DNA of 48,652 nucleotides from Deltaproteobacteria bacterium (lineage in GTDB: Bacteria > Desulfobacterota > RBG-13-43-22): contig JACRBX010000013.1 of the NCBI GenBank assembly GCA_016219225.1, positions 1 to 48,652 on the forward strand, given 5' to 3'. The stretch's first letter is position 1. Each line of letters opens with the position of its first letter. Under the pieces are notes generated by a model. That model saw only the letters and a program-made list of their open reading frames with translations. It was not told where the DNA came from and ran no database searches. The translations under genes were made by a program, and so were the position numbers. Of the stretch, positions 17,400-26,916 are shown one piece after another.

Positions 17400-17436
17400 A
17401 ACAGGTTATAAAGCGAGTCATTACGAGGATCAATAG

Positions 17437-19050
17437 ATGGATATGTCACAGACCAGAATACCGGATTTTTTTCCCCGTGAATTAGAAGCCAAGGCGGAAG
17501 AAAACCCCGATTTCAAAATTATGACTTTTGAAAACGGAGATTATCCCGATGAAGTGCTGACCTATGCGGATATAGTCATCAAGGGCAGGAAGATGGCCGG
17601 CTTATTGAAGGACAGGGGCATAAAGAAAGGCGACACCTTTATTCTCCTGATGAGAAATCACCCGGAGTTCGTTTATTGTCTTTATGCCGCCACGGCCCTG
17701 GGGGCGATCATGGTGCCTGTCGATCCCCGCATAAAAGCGGAGAGACTTCAATTCCTGATAAAAGATTCCAAATCCCGGGGGATCATCCTGTCCAGCGAGT
17801 TTATAGACCATATCCAGGGGCTTCTTCAAGGCCTCCCGCAGGTCCCGGTGATCGGTGTGGCCTGTAAGCAGGGCTTCGAGGCGCTCGGGATGGGGGAATA
17901 CCCTGATCTTAACGAAATCCTGAAGGGACCGGAAGTCCCTCCCCCTGATCAAAGGAACCAGACTCCTGATGCCCCGATTCAGATCATGTATACCTCCGGA
18001 ACTACCGGGGACCCCAAGGGGATTGTCATCAGGGGAAGCCGTTTTACGAACTTTTCCATAATGGCCCAGCTCGTCTGGCAATACGGCCCCGAGGATAAAC
18101 TTTATACCGGACTTTCGCTGACCCACGGCAACGCCCAGGGTGTGACTTTGATCCCTTCCTTATTTCATTCGATTCCTTCAGTCATCAGCCGGAAATTCAC
18201 CAAAAGCCGTATATGGGACCTCTGCAGAAAATACGGGTGCACGAATTTCTCCCTGTTGGGAGGGATGATGATGGGAATTTACAGTGAAGTGCCGAGATCG
18301 GACGATGCCGATAACCCGGTGCGCGTGGTCCTGAGCGCCGGCACCCCCCGGGCTATATGGGAGGCCTTTGAAATGCGTTTCCAGGTGGTTATCCATGAAT
18401 GGTACGGGGCCATGGAAGGGGGATTCGCCCACAGGCCGCCCGGTGTCGGACCGATAGGCTCTTTCGGCAAACCCGTCGAAGGGCTGGCGGAGATGAAGGT
18501 GGTCCGGGAGGATGACCGTGAATGCCTTCCCGGCGAAATCGGCGAGCTGATCAGCCGCGAGACAGGCCGGACTGTGGAAGTGGAATATTTCGGAAACCAG
18601 GAGGCCTCGGAGAAGAAAACCCGTGGAGGCTGGCTCCGTTCCGGAGACATGTGCCATCGGGACGAAGAGGGCTATTTTTTCTTCGATTACCGCAAAGGTG
18701 GGGGACTGCGAAGGGCGGGAGATTTCATCATGCCAGAACATGTAGAGGCCATTATCGCCAGACATCCGGATGTGGACGACGTCTGCGTCTACGGCATTCC
18801 GGCGGCATCGGGGGCCCCCGGGGAGAGCGATGTCGTGGCCGCTGTGGTCGCGGTCGAAACAGGTACCCTGAACATCCGATCGGTCTTCAGGCTTTGTGAC
18901 GAAAATCTGGAAAGAAACGCCGTGCCTTCTTTTATTCAAGTCATCGGCGAAATTCCCAAAACGGCCTCGGAGAAAAACCTCGATCGGGTGCTGAGGGAAC
19001 AATTCAGGAAGGATGGGGAGGATGTATACCATCTGGGGGATTATCTATAG
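17437..19050 (+). CDS. CaiC-like acyl-CoA ligase (AMP-forming), complete motifs
   Basis: The enzyme has 537 residues with intact ANL motifs: P-loop MYTSGTTGDPKG (184-195), EWYGAMEGG, GWLRSGDMC, the hinge FDYRKGGG and the catalytic Lys in KTASEKN near the C-terminus. It would convert a carboxylate, CoA and ATP into acyl-CoA, AMP and pyrophosphate. It resembles crotonobetaine/carnitine-CoA ligases more than medium-chain ligases, judged by the EWYG motif, but the substrate is unknown. It starts 37 bases after the P-loop-less paralogue and is surely co-transcribed. Confidence 0.88.
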   Translation: MDMSQTRIPDFFPRELEAKAEENPDFKIMTFENGDYPDEVLTYADIVIKGRKMAGLLKDRGIKKGDTFILLMRNHPEFVYCLYAATALGAIMVPVDPRIKAERLQFLIKDSKSRGIILSSEFIDHIQGLLQGLPQVPVIGVACKQGFEALGMGEYPDLNEILKGPEVPPPDQRNQTPDAPIQIMYTSGTTGDPKGIVIRGSRFTNFSIMAQLVWQYGPEDKLYTGLSLTHGNAQGVTLIPSLFHSIPSVISRKFTKSRIWDLCRKYGCTNFSLLGGMMMGIYSEVPRSDDADNPVRVVLSAGTPRAIWEAFEMRFQVVIHEWYGAMEGGFAHRPPGVGPIGSFGKPVEGLAEMKVVREDDRECLPGEIGELISRETGRTVEVEYFGNQEASEKKTRGGWLRSGDMCHRDEEGYFFFDYRKGGGLRRAGDFIMPEHVEAIIARHPDVDDVCVYGIPAASGAPGESDVVAAVVAVETGTLNIRSVFRLCDENLERNAVPSFIQVIGEIPKTASEKNLDRVLREQFRKDGEDVYHLGDYL

Positions 19051-19071
19051 AGTTCGGAGTTCGGAGTGAGC

Positions 19072-19217
19072 CAGTTTCATGCTTCGTCGGTGCCCAAACA
19101 GGCATGAGGATTTAATACGATAATAGAATTTGTTTAATGTAGCACAGCCGCCCTCGGCTGTTTCCACTAATGCCTCATTTTCATATTTCATGGTGTCCTT
19201 TGAGGCATAAGGGTTTA
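19072..19217. repeat. Intergenic repeats: two copies of a ~42-base unit and a 24-base hairpin unit
   Basis: Copies at about 19072-19113 and 19176-19217 follow the pattern TTTCATG-TTCGTGG-GCCC-GGCATAAGGGTTTA with differences. Between them, 19137-19160 holds a 24-base sequence repeated exactly at 29020-29043, with the hairpin CAGCCG-CCCT-CGGCTG. They fill the gap between ligase and thiolase. Confidence 0.65.
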
Positions 19218-19235
19218 AAAAGGAGAATGGATCGT

Positions 19236-20489
19236 ATGCGCAAAGTCAAGATTATCGGGGGGGCCATGACTAAATTCGGACGTCACCTGGACCGTAATTT
19301 AAAATCACTGGTTGAAGAAGCGGTCAGCGGCGCCTTGAAAGATGCCGGAGTGTCCAAAGATCAGCTTGAAGGGGTCTGGGTGGGCAATGCCTCCCAAGGC
19401 ATCCTGCAGGGGCAGGAATCTATCAGGGGTCAGGTGGTCATGAGGGCCATGGGCATCGGCGGTATTCCGGTTATCAACGTTGAAAATGCCTGCGCCTCCT
19501 CGGCCACAGCCCTCCACGGGGCCAGGGCCATGGTGGCCCTGGGGGACATGGATGTGGCCCTGGTGGTGGGTATGGAAAAGATGTACTCGGAAGACCGAAG
19601 CAAAGTCCTGCCGGCCTTTACGGGGTGCATGGATGTGGAGATTCTGCCTCAGCTTATGCAGGCCTTCGCCGAGCAGGAGGAAAGGATCAAGAAGGAACAG
19701 ATGATCCGGGGGGAAGGCCGGAAGCAGAAGTCCGGGCAGCGTTCCGTGTTTATGGATGTCTATGCCCTGAATGCCCGGAGCCACATGAAAGAGTACGGCA
19801 CCACCCAACGGCAGTTGGCCGTCATCGCCTCGAAAAATCATTATCACTCCTCCATGAATCCCCTGGCCCAATATCAAAATACCTTTACCGTGGAAGAGGT
19901 CCTAGAATCCCCGGAAGTCACCTGGCCTCTAACCCGGCCCATGTGCTCACCCATCGGAGACGGTGCGGCTGCCCTGATCATCTGCTCGGAAGCCTTTGCC
20001 AGGAAGATAGGGGCTGCCTATGGTATCGAAGTGGCCGCCTGTATGTTGGCCAGTGGAGAGGACCCGGACCAGGAAAAAGGCGCCAGCACCCTTTCCCGTC
20101 TATCCAGGAAGTCTTATGAGAAAGCCGGCCTAGGGCCGGAAGATATCGACCTGGCCGAGGTCCACGATGCCACGGCCTTCGGGGAGTTGTATGCCAGCGA
20201 GGAATTGGGTTTTTGCCCTCTGGGCGAGGGCGGGGCCTTTGCCGAGGCCGGTCACAGCACCCTGGGCGGAAAGCTTCCCATCAATGTCTCCGGCGGCCTG
20301 GAATCTCAAGGCCATCCCATCGGGGCCACCGGTGTGCGGCAGGTGGTGGAGCTTTATTGGCACCTGGCCGGGAAAGGGCAGGCCGGCCAAAGGCAGGTCG
20401 AGGGGGCCAAGGCCGGACTGGCCCAAAATGCCGGTGGAACCGTCAATGGATCGGAGGGGGCCCTGTCCGTGACCATTTTGAAGAGATAA
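19236..20489 (+). CDS. Thiolase family protein (SCP-x/acetyl-CoA acetyltransferase-like)
   Basis: Start chosen at the ATG at 19236 because AGGAG (19221-19225) is 10 bases upstream; the in-frame ATG at 19227 lies only one base from it. In 417 residues the nucleophilic Cys86 sits in NACASS and His360 in GHPIGATG, both hallmarks of thiolases. The second Cys of classical degradative thiolases is not visible: the equivalent end reads LAQNAGG, as in SCP-x-like thiolases. Expected role: CoA-dependent cleavage of a 3-oxoacyl-CoA at the end of the oxidation cycle. It is co-directional with ligase and dehydrogenase genes. Confidence 0.85.
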   Translation: MRKVKIIGGAMTKFGRHLDRNLKSLVEEAVSGALKDAGVSKDQLEGVWVGNASQGILQGQESIRGQVVMRAMGIGGIPVINVENACASSATALHGARAMVALGDMDVALVVGMEKMYSEDRSKVLPAFTGCMDVEILPQLMQAFAEQEERIKKEQMIRGEGRKQKSGQRSVFMDVYALNARSHMKEYGTTQRQLAVIASKNHYHSSMNPLAQYQNTFTVEEVLESPEVTWPLTRPMCSPIGDGAAALIICSEAFARKIGAAYGIEVAACMLASGEDPDQEKGASTLSRLSRKSYEKAGLGPEDIDLAEVHDATAFGELYASEELGFCPLGEGGAFAEAGHSTLGGKLPINVSGGLESQGHPIGATGVRQVVELYWHLAGKGQAGQRQVEGAKAGLAQNAGGTVNGSEGALSVTILKR

Positions 20490-20531
20490 GGATCAAAAAA
20501 CATTTTTACCGATTCAGAAAGGAAGAAGACC

Positions 20532-21515
20532 ATGCCTCGAAGCTTCGAAGAACTCAAGCCCATGCTCCGACCTACGGGGGTCCATATGGGCGTGATGCGA
20601 GTGGATGCGGAAAAGTGCACCGCCTGCGGCCTGTGCCTCAGGAACTGTCCTTTCAAGTGCTGGGAGATGGGTGAAAAGGGGTTTCCCGTCATGAAGGCGG
20701 ATAATGCCTGCTTTTCCTGTTTCAACTGCCTGGTAGCCTGTCCGACGGAGGCCGTTTCCATCGTTGAATCATACCATGTGGATGAAGGCTTTTTTGACAC
20801 CTGGCTCCCCGTACTCAAAATGCCTCTCGAACCCAGGGATGCTGAAGACCGACCCGATGACTGGAACAAGGTGGAGCGGACCATCCTGGAGCGGCGCAGT
20901 GTGCGTAATTTCAAAGAAAATCCCATTCCCGAATCGCTGATACGGCGGGTCCTGGAAGCGGGACGTTTCGCCCCCAGCGCCGGCAACCATCAACCCTGGA
21001 AGTTCACCGTGGTCACGGACAAGGCCTTCATCGATCAGCTTGAGGAGGCCTGTTATGCTGTCTGGAACGGGATGTACCCCATGTTCCAGGATGACCAGAC
21101 GGTCATGAACCTGGTAGATACTGTGCCGGTTGGGGCCTTCGATCCCCGGGTCCAGGGGGGAATAAGGTGCGTGATCCGAAAGGAGCTGCCCATCTTTAAT
21201 AATGCCCCGGTGGTTATCTTCCTGGGTTGTCACGAAAATATGGCCTTTCCGGAGCAACATTCCGGCATCTGCGGACAGAACATGAACCTGTCTGCCAAGT
21301 CCCTGGGACTGGGTTTCTGCTGGAGTAATTTCGGATCGGCCGTCAATTTCATCCCGGAGTTGAAGTCCAGACTGGGCTTCGATGACCCCTGGCGGGTTTA
21401 TTCGTCCCTGTGTCTCGGGTTCCCCAAATTCAAACAGGAAGGTCTGGTCCCCCGCTATTTCAGGCCCATAACCTGGTTTCGCCCCGGGACCGAGGGACCC
21501 CAGGTGGAGGGATAG
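20532..21515 (+). CDS. Nitroreductase family protein with N-terminal 2x[4Fe-4S] ferredoxin domain
   Basis: This gene encodes 327 residues. Two cluster motifs lie in the first 75 residues: CTACGLCLRNCP and CFSCFNCLVACP. A nitroreductase/FMN fold follows with RRSVRNFKENPIP and GRFAPSAGNHQPW (about 120-155). Such fusions pass ferredoxin electrons to FMN and reduce flavin-accessible substrates; the in vivo substrate is unknown. A good ribosome site (GGAAGA) precedes it, 42 bases after the thiolase stop. In a fatty-acid type operon it may provide a low-potential entry or exit for electrons, which is inference. Confidence 0.85.
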   Translation: MPRSFEELKPMLRPTGVHMGVMRVDAEKCTACGLCLRNCPFKCWEMGEKGFPVMKADNACFSCFNCLVACPTEAVSIVESYHVDEGFFDTWLPVLKMPLEPRDAEDRPDDWNKVERTILERRSVRNFKENPIPESLIRRVLEAGRFAPSAGNHQPWKFTVVTDKAFIDQLEEACYAVWNGMYPMFQDDQTVMNLVDTVPVGAFDPRVQGGIRCVIRKELPIFNNAPVVIFLGCHENMAFPEQHSGICGQNMNLSAKSLGLGFCWSNFGSAVNFIPELKSRLGFDDPWRVYSSLCLGFPKFKQEGLVPRYFRPITWFRPGTEGPQVEG

Positions 21516-21524
21516 TTCTATCAA

Positions 21525-21660
21525 AATGCAAGTTTCAAGATGCAAGATGCAGGTTTCAAAGCAGAGATGAACAGTGAACCGTATTTTCGAACTAAATTGC
21601 GAATCATTTTTTCCAATTAATCATACTTGCAACTTGGGACTTGAGACTTGAAACTATTTT
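21525..21660. repeat. Intergenic short-period inverted repeat (CAAGATGCAAG type)
   Basis: Bases 21527-21558 contain repeated GCAAGTTTCAAGAT units and 21624-21655 contain ACTTGCAACTTGGGACTTG units, which are complementary in character. The space between could fold into a long hairpin. It lies between the nitroreductase and the acyl-CoA dehydrogenase. Confidence 0.55.
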
Positions 21661-21685
21661 TTCTTATTAAGAAAGGAGAAAGCCC

Positions 21686-22930
21686 ATGGAATATTTAGAT
21701 CTGGATCTCAATTTGACCGACAAGGATAGGGCCATCCGGCAAAGCGCCCATGAATTCGCCAAAGAGGTCATGCGTCCCATTGCCAAGCAGTTGGACGAGA
21801 TGAAACCGGAGGAGGCCATCGCCCCCGGCTCACCCTACTGGGATTTTTTAAAACAGGCATATGAACTGGGATACCACAAATTCGGCCTTCCGGAACAATA
21901 CTCGGGTATGAACACTTCATTGCTGCAAACCATGCTGATCGTGGAAGAACTGGCCTGGGGTAGCGCCGGTCTGGCCGTGGCCCTGGGCGTGGCCGGCATG
22001 CCGGCCCAGTTGGCTGCCCTGGCTCCGAATGATGACCTGGTAAAAAATATCATCGTTCCTTTTTGCGAATGCCGTGACGGCAGCATGCGGGGCTGTTGGG
22101 GCATTACCGAACCCGACCATGGCTCGGACACCCTGATGCCCGGTTATCCCAGTTTCCGGGACCCTAAAATCGAGGCCAACTGTCGGGCCCGGCTGGACGG
22201 CAATGAATGGGTGATCAACGGCCAGAAATCTTCCTGGGTGTCCTGCGGGACTGTTTCCACTCACTGTCTTCTGTACTGTCAGATCGATTCTTCCATGGGG
22301 CATGCCGGCAGCGGAATCTTTATCGTGCCGGCCGATCGCCCCGGTGTCTCCAAGGGCAAACCCCTGAACAAGCTCGGCCAGAGGGATGAGAATCAGGGAG
22401 AGATCTTCTTTGATGAGGTTCGTATTCCGAAATCGTACCAGATCTGCGGGCCGGAGGCCTATGAAGCCTTTTTGGAAGGCACCCTGGCCGGGACGATGTG
22501 TATGATGGGCATCATCGGAACAGCCATAGGCCGGGCGGCTTATGAAGAATCCCTGGCCTACGCCAAGAAACGGGTCCAGGGGGGGAGAACCCTGATCGAT
22601 TATACCCACGTCAAAATGACCCTCTTCAATATGCTCCGGCGGGTCGAAGCCAGCCGTTATTTGACCCGGAACGCCTTCATCTATAACCAGACCGTGGCTC
22701 CACCGGCCCTGGAATATTCCCAAATGTCCAAGATCCAGGGGACTGAAACGGCCTTTAAGAACACTCATGAAGCCATCCAGATTTTTGGCGGGAACGGGCT
22801 GGCCAAAGAATTTCTGATCGAAAAACTTTTCCGGGATGCCCGGGCGACCCTGATCGAGGACGGATCCAATCAGATTATAGCCATCGCCGGAGGACACACA
22901 TTAGCAGAAACGTATCCAAGAAGAAAATAA
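21686..22930 (+). CDS. Acyl-CoA dehydrogenase
   Basis: The enzyme has 414 residues and starts after AAAGGAG. The flavin and substrate region WGITEPDHGSDT sits near residue 140, and the C-terminal QIFGGNGLAKEF is followed by the catalytic position IEDGSNQ, where Glu is kept. It would oxidise an acyl-CoA to the 2-enoyl-CoA, passing electrons to ETF encoded downstream. An unusually acidic and proline-rich loop (LMPGYPSFRDPKIEANCR) follows the SDT motif. The presence of a second, longer dehydrogenase suggests a two-subunit or two-step system. Confidence 0.88.
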   Translation: MEYLDLDLNLTDKDRAIRQSAHEFAKEVMRPIAKQLDEMKPEEAIAPGSPYWDFLKQAYELGYHKFGLPEQYSGMNTSLLQTMLIVEELAWGSAGLAVALGVAGMPAQLAALAPNDDLVKNIIVPFCECRDGSMRGCWGITEPDHGSDTLMPGYPSFRDPKIEANCRARLDGNEWVINGQKSSWVSCGTVSTHCLLYCQIDSSMGHAGSGIFIVPADRPGVSKGKPLNKLGQRDENQGEIFFDEVRIPKSYQICGPEAYEAFLEGTLAGTMCMMGIIGTAIGRAAYEESLAYAKKRVQGGRTLIDYTHVKMTLFNMLRRVEASRYLTRNAFIYNQTVAPPALEYSQMSKIQGTETAFKNTHEAIQIFGGNGLAKEFLIEKLFRDARATLIEDGSNQIIAIAGGHTLAETYPRRK

Positions 22931-23034
22931 ATTTGCAATTCGGATTTCGGAATAAACCGTTTTCATAAATCGTGGTGACTTAAACAATGTTCCGACATTC
23001 GTTTAAAAAATATTCATCAATTGTGGTGTAGTAA

Positions 23035-23092
23035 TGCAGTTTCAAGGTTCACGCATGACGAACCTTGCACCTTGCACCTTGAACCTTTTTTC
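23035..23092. repeat. Intergenic TTCAAGG/CCTTGAA inverted repeat
   Basis: Sequence with CAAGGTTCACGCATGACGAACCTTG is followed by CACCTTG units. It is a palindromic cluster in the gap between the two acyl-CoA dehydrogenases, of the same short-period type as at 34240-34292. Confidence 0.5.
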
Positions 23093-23110
23093 CCGAAAGT
23101 GTGAACAACC

Positions 23111-24892
23111 ATGGCTGAGACGATCATTAAAGGGGGAAATTTTTTGTTCGATTCCGTTCATTCGGAGGATGTTTTCACCCCCGAGGACATGGACGGGGAA
23201 CAGAAACTGCTTTCCCAGGTGACCGATGAATTTTTGCAGGGCGAGGTGGAACCCCGCATCAAGGAACTGGAGGCCGGGGATGAAGGACTGATGGTGGCCC
23301 TTTTCAAAAAGTCCGCCCCCCTGGGATTGCAGGGACTGGATATCCCGGAAGAGTTCGGCGGTATGGAACTGAAGGCCACCAGTTCTCTGATCGTTACGGA
23401 AAAGACGGCCTTAGGCGGTCCCTTCGGTGTGGCCAGCCTGGATCATACGACCTTTGCCACTTTGCCGATCCTTTATTTCGGGACAAAGGAACAGAAGAAG
23501 AAATATCTGAAGGCCCTGGCCGAGGCCGTTAAAATCGGGGCCTTTGCCTTGACCGAACCAAATTCAGGATCGGATGCCCTGAATGCCGGCACCACGGCCA
23601 CCCTTTCTGAAGACGGCGACTATTACCTCCTCAATGGTGAAAAACAGTTTATCAGTAATAGTGCCTATGCCGGTCTTTTCATTCTCTTTGCCAAAATTGA
23701 TGACAGAGATTTTTCGGCCTTTATCGTCGACCGGGATTCCGAGGGGCTGTCTCTGGGGGAAGAGGAGGACAAGATGGGTATCAAGGGCACTTCCACCCGA
23801 AGCGTCTTAATGCAGAATGTCCGGGTGCCCTGTCAAAACCTCCTCCTGGGGCCGGGGAAAGGGGCCCAGGTGGCCTTCAGCACCTTAAACCTGGGCCGTT
23901 ACAAAATGGCCGGTCTGTGCCTTGGAAACGCCAAGCTGGCCTTGAAGGATTCCATCGGTTATGCCCGGAACCGGCTCCAGTTCGGCCGGCCTATTGCCGA
24001 TTTCGGCCTCATCAGGGAAAAGATAGCGGAGATGGCGGTTCGTATATTTGCCGCTGAAAGCATGCTTTACCGGACGGCCGGGCTGATTCAGGAAGGACTT
24101 GAGGGAATGGATTTTTCCCTTGATCAGCCCGGGCCGGATCAGTCCGCAAGGCTCCAGAAATACGCTATGGAATGCTCCATCAATAAGATCTATGCCTCGG
24201 AGATGCTCCATTATGTGACCCATGAGGCGGTCCAGATCCATGGGGGCTATGGCTATATTAAAGACTACCCGGTGGAGCGGTATTACCGGGATGCCCGTAT
24301 CAATTTGATTTATGGGGGGACCAACGAGATCAACCGCCTGTTGATTGCCCGCCTCCTTTTTAAGAAGGCCCTATCCGACGGCCTTTCTCTGACCGATGAC
24401 CTGGTGCAGGCCCTTTCGGAAAAGAGAGGCCTGTCTGCCCCTTCCGGTTCCGATGGCCTCGGGTTGGAGGAAATGGCCTTTCGAGTGGAAAAGGCCAAGG
24501 GGGCGACCCTGCAGGCTGTTAAGGCGGTTTATGATGCCTATCCCGAAGACCTGGAAGAACAGCAGGAGGTGGGGGGAATGATTGCCAACATCCTCATCGA
24601 AATCTTTGCTATGGAAAGCAGCCTGCTCAGAATCCTGAAGATCACAGAAAAACGAAAAGGGGAGGGGGCTGAAATTCCAGAGGCCATCTCCGGGGTGATC
24701 GTCAGCGAGGGCTTAATGAAGGTGCGCCAATATTTTAAGAGCCTTTTCAGCAATCTTTTTCAGGGAGATGAACTCAAAGACCGTTTGACGGCCTTAAGGA
24801 TCCTGAGCGAACCTTTACCGGCTGATTTAATCGGCCTTCGACGGAAGATCGCCGAGGCCATGATCAAGACCGGGAGATATTTTATTGTTTGA
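23111..24892 (+). CDS. Long acyl-CoA dehydrogenase family protein (FadE-like) without the canonical catalytic Glu
   Basis: With 593 residues, the dehydrogenase core (residues about 1-420) has ALTEPNSGSDA and QIHGGYGYIKDYPVE and is followed by a C-terminal helical extension of about 170 residues, as in very-long-chain/FadE types. Where family members have Tyr/Phe-Glu-Gly-Thr-Asn, this protein has YGGTNEIN: Gly402 (GGG at 24314-24316) replaces the catalytic base. The alternative Glu position used by isovaleryl-CoA dehydrogenases is also Gly (LNLGRYKMAG). Thus it may use another base, act on a different bond, or be a structural partner of the shorter dehydrogenase. Electron acceptor would be ETF. 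Confidence 0.85.
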   Translation: MAETIIKGGNFLFDSVHSEDVFTPEDMDGEQKLLSQVTDEFLQGEVEPRIKELEAGDEGLMVALFKKSAPLGLQGLDIPEEFGGMELKATSSLIVTEKTALGGPFGVASLDHTTFATLPILYFGTKEQKKKYLKALAEAVKIGAFALTEPNSGSDALNAGTTATLSEDGDYYLLNGEKQFISNSAYAGLFILFAKIDDRDFSAFIVDRDSEGLSLGEEEDKMGIKGTSTRSVLMQNVRVPCQNLLLGPGKGAQVAFSTLNLGRYKMAGLCLGNAKLALKDSIGYARNRLQFGRPIADFGLIREKIAEMAVRIFAAESMLYRTAGLIQEGLEGMDFSLDQPGPDQSARLQKYAMECSINKIYASEMLHYVTHEAVQIHGGYGYIKDYPVERYYRDARINLIYGGTNEINRLLIARLLFKKALSDGLSLTDDLVQALSEKRGLSAPSGSDGLGLEEMAFRVEKAKGATLQAVKAVYDAYPEDLEEQQEVGGMIANILIEIFAMESSLLRILKITEKRKGEGAEIPEAISGVIVSEGLMKVRQYFKSLFSNLFQGDELKDRLTALRILSEPLPADLIGLRRKIAEAMIKTGRYFIV

Positions 24893-24966
24893 AACGAAAA
24901 GACGGTTCAAGGTTCAAAGTCCGGAAAATCAAGTTCGGAGTTTAGAGTTCGGAGTTCGGAGTAAAT

Positions 24967-25010
24967 CATTTTCATGTTTCGTGTCGCCCCGGTGGGGAAT
25001 AAGGGTTTGG
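24967..25010. repeat. Copy of the dispersed TTTCATG-TTCGTG unit
   Basis: ATTTTCATGTTTCGTGTCGC continues into CCC-GGTGGGGAATAAGGGTTT. It is related to copies near 19072, 19176 and 28959. It lies between the long dehydrogenase and etfB and is preceded by GTTCGGAGT-type tandem units (24935-24962). Confidence 0.55.
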
Positions 25011-25059
25011 AAATAAAAAGCATAAAAATAGATTCAATCTCGTTAAAAGAGGGAAACCG

Positions 25060-25842
25060 ATGCACATCATCGTCTGTTTAAAACAAATCATCGACCCGGA
25101 GACCCCGGCAGAAGACTTTAGGGTGGATCCTGCAGCCAGGCGGGCCATTTTACCTCAGGACCGGGGATATGTCATCAGCGATTATGATGCCAATGCCCTG
25201 GAAGGGGCACTCAGGCTCAAAGACCGGGGAGATTCGAAGGTAACAGTATTCAGCCTGGGGGAAGAACGGACCAAGGAAGCCCTGCGCAAGGCCCTGGGTA
25301 TGGGGGCCGATGAGGCTATTCTTTTGAGTGATCCTCTGTACGATGATGCCGACAGCTTTGCCGTGGCCCATGTCCTGAGTCAGGCCATCAAGAAGGCCGA
25401 TCCCTTTGACCTTATTTTGTGCGGGAGACAGGAAGGGGACTGGGACGCCGGCCAGGTGGGCTCAGGAATGGCCGAGCTTCTGGGCCTTCCCAGCGCCACC
25501 TGTGTAGGCGGTATAGAAGTCCAAGACGGAAGCATCATAGTTGAAAGAATAGTTGCCGATGGGCGGGAAACTATCGAACTCCCTTTGCCGGCTGTGCTGA
25601 CTATCAGCAGTGAAATCGGTGTTCCCCGGTATGCGCCTTTAAAGGGCGTCATGGCCGCCTTTGAAAAAAACATTCCTGTCTGGAATGCCGAGGTGATCCC
25701 TCCGGCTGAATCCCGGAACCGTATGCTCGATTTGTTTATTCCGGTCCGGAAAGAAGAGGAGTGCCTGTTTATAGAAGGCGATACTCCGGAGGAGGCCGGG
25801 ATCAATCTGGCCCTGCGGCTCAGGAATGCCAAGCTTATCTGA
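25060..25842 (+). CDS. etfB: Electron transfer flavoprotein, beta subunit
   Basis: The 260-residue protein starts at ATG after GAGGGAAACC. It has the N-terminal MHIIVCLKQIIDPE typical of EtfB and the nucleotide-binding middle part LILCGRQEGDWDAGQVG. It pairs with the EtfA encoded next. The pair accepts electrons from the two acyl-CoA dehydrogenases encoded immediately upstream and probably passes them to the membrane FeS oxidoreductase downstream. Whether it bifurcates cannot be decided by inspection. Confidence 0.93.
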   Translation: MHIIVCLKQIIDPETPAEDFRVDPAARRAILPQDRGYVISDYDANALEGALRLKDRGDSKVTVFSLGEERTKEALRKALGMGADEAILLSDPLYDDADSFAVAHVLSQAIKKADPFDLILCGRQEGDWDAGQVGSGMAELLGLPSATCVGGIEVQDGSIIVERIVADGRETIELPLPAVLTISSEIGVPRYAPLKGVMAAFEKNIPVWNAEVIPPAESRNRMLDLFIPVRKEEECLFIEGDTPEEAGINLALRLRNAKLI

Positions 25843-25915
25843 TTTCGAATTTCGGAATGCGGATTTCGGAATTGAAATACCTTGAACCTTAAACCTGTTT
25901 TTATGAGAGGTTGAG

Positions 25916-26911
25916 ATGAAACAAGGGGTCTTTATTGTAGGTGAGATGAGGGATGGGAAGATGGCTTCCATAACCGCTGAACTATTAGGTGTCGGTCGGA
26001 AGCTGTCCGATGAACTGAACCAGGAACTTTCAGCCCTGTTCATAGGATTGGGTATTACCGATGCCGCCGGGGAGGCCATCGCCTTCGGGGCGGACAGGGT
26101 GTACGTCATGGATAATCCCCTGTTCAAGGATTATTTGACGGAATCCTATGTGGCGGCTTTGGAAAATTTGTGCCAACAGGCAGGACCTGGGATTTTACTT
26201 CTGGGACAAACATCGATGGGCAAGGATCTGGCCCCGTCATTGGCCTTCCGAATGAAGACCGGCCTGACCATGGATTGTGTGGACCTGACCATTGATCCGG
26301 AAACCAGGCACCTTAGAAAAACCAAGCCGGTTTATGGCGGCAATGCTTTGGCTGTATTTGTGTGTGAATCAGGGCGGCCTCAAATGGCGACCATAAGGCC
26401 AAAGGCCATGTCTCCCCTGCTCCCGGATCCTTCCCGGAAGGGTGAGGTCGTCCCCTTCGATCCGAAGATAAACCCTTCGGCCCTGCGGACCCGCTTGATT
26501 GGCAGAAAGAAAACCGAGATTGAAGGGATAAAACTGTGCGAGGCCGAGGTTGTCGTCTCCGGAGGAAGAGGCCTGGGCGGCCCGGAACCCTTCCAAAAAC
26601 TGGAGACCCTGGCCAAAATACTCCATGGTACGGTCGGTGCTTCCAGACCGCCCTGTGATGACGGGTGGGTCCCTTCCCACTACCAGGTGGGCCTGACCGG
26701 TGAACTGGTCGCCCCCAATTTATATATAGCGGTGGCCATATCCGGGGCCTCCCAGCATCTGGCCGGCATGCAGGGTTCCAAAAATATCGTGGCCATCAAC
26801 AAAAACCCCAAGGCCGGTATCTTCAGATTGGCCAAGTTCGGCATTGTCGGTGACTACCAAACCATATTACCGGCCTTTACTGAAAAATGCAGGGAACTTC
26901 TGGCGGATTAA
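25916..26911 (+). CDS. etfA: Electron transfer flavoprotein, alpha subunit
   Basis: The gene encodes 331 residues. The C-terminal FAD domain is clear: [34 protein letters not shown] and [12 protein letters not shown]. It differs from the second EtfA in this window at several FAD-loop positions (SGASQH and KAGIF here, SGAFQH and KAPIF there). Ribosome site GAGAGGTTG precedes the ATG. The adjacent membrane FeS protein starts within or just after its end, pointing to a matched pair. Confidence 0.93.
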   Translation: MKQGVFIVGEMRDGKMASITAELLGVGRKLSDELNQELSALFIGLGITDAAGEAIAFGADRVYVMDNPLFKDYLTESYVAALENLCQQAGPGILLLGQTSMGKDLAPSLAFRMKTGLTMDCVDLTIDPETRHLRKTKPVYGGNALAVFVCESGRPQMATIRPKAMSPLLPDPSRKGEVVPFDPKINPSALRTRLIGRKKTEIEGIKLCEAEVVVSGGRGLGGPEPFQKLETLAKILHGTVGASRPPCDDGWVPSHYQVGLTGELVAPNLYIAVAISGASQHLAGMQGSKNIVAINKNPKAGIFRLAKFGIVGDYQTILPAFTEKCRELLAD

Positions 26912-26916
26912 AAATC

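Noticed and set aside
18178-19032. Minus-strand open frame of 284 codons
   Set aside because: Antisense to the second ligase; no similarity.
21917-22897. Minus-strand open frame of 326 codons
   Set aside because: Antisense to the acyl-CoA dehydrogenase; composition-driven and without family features.
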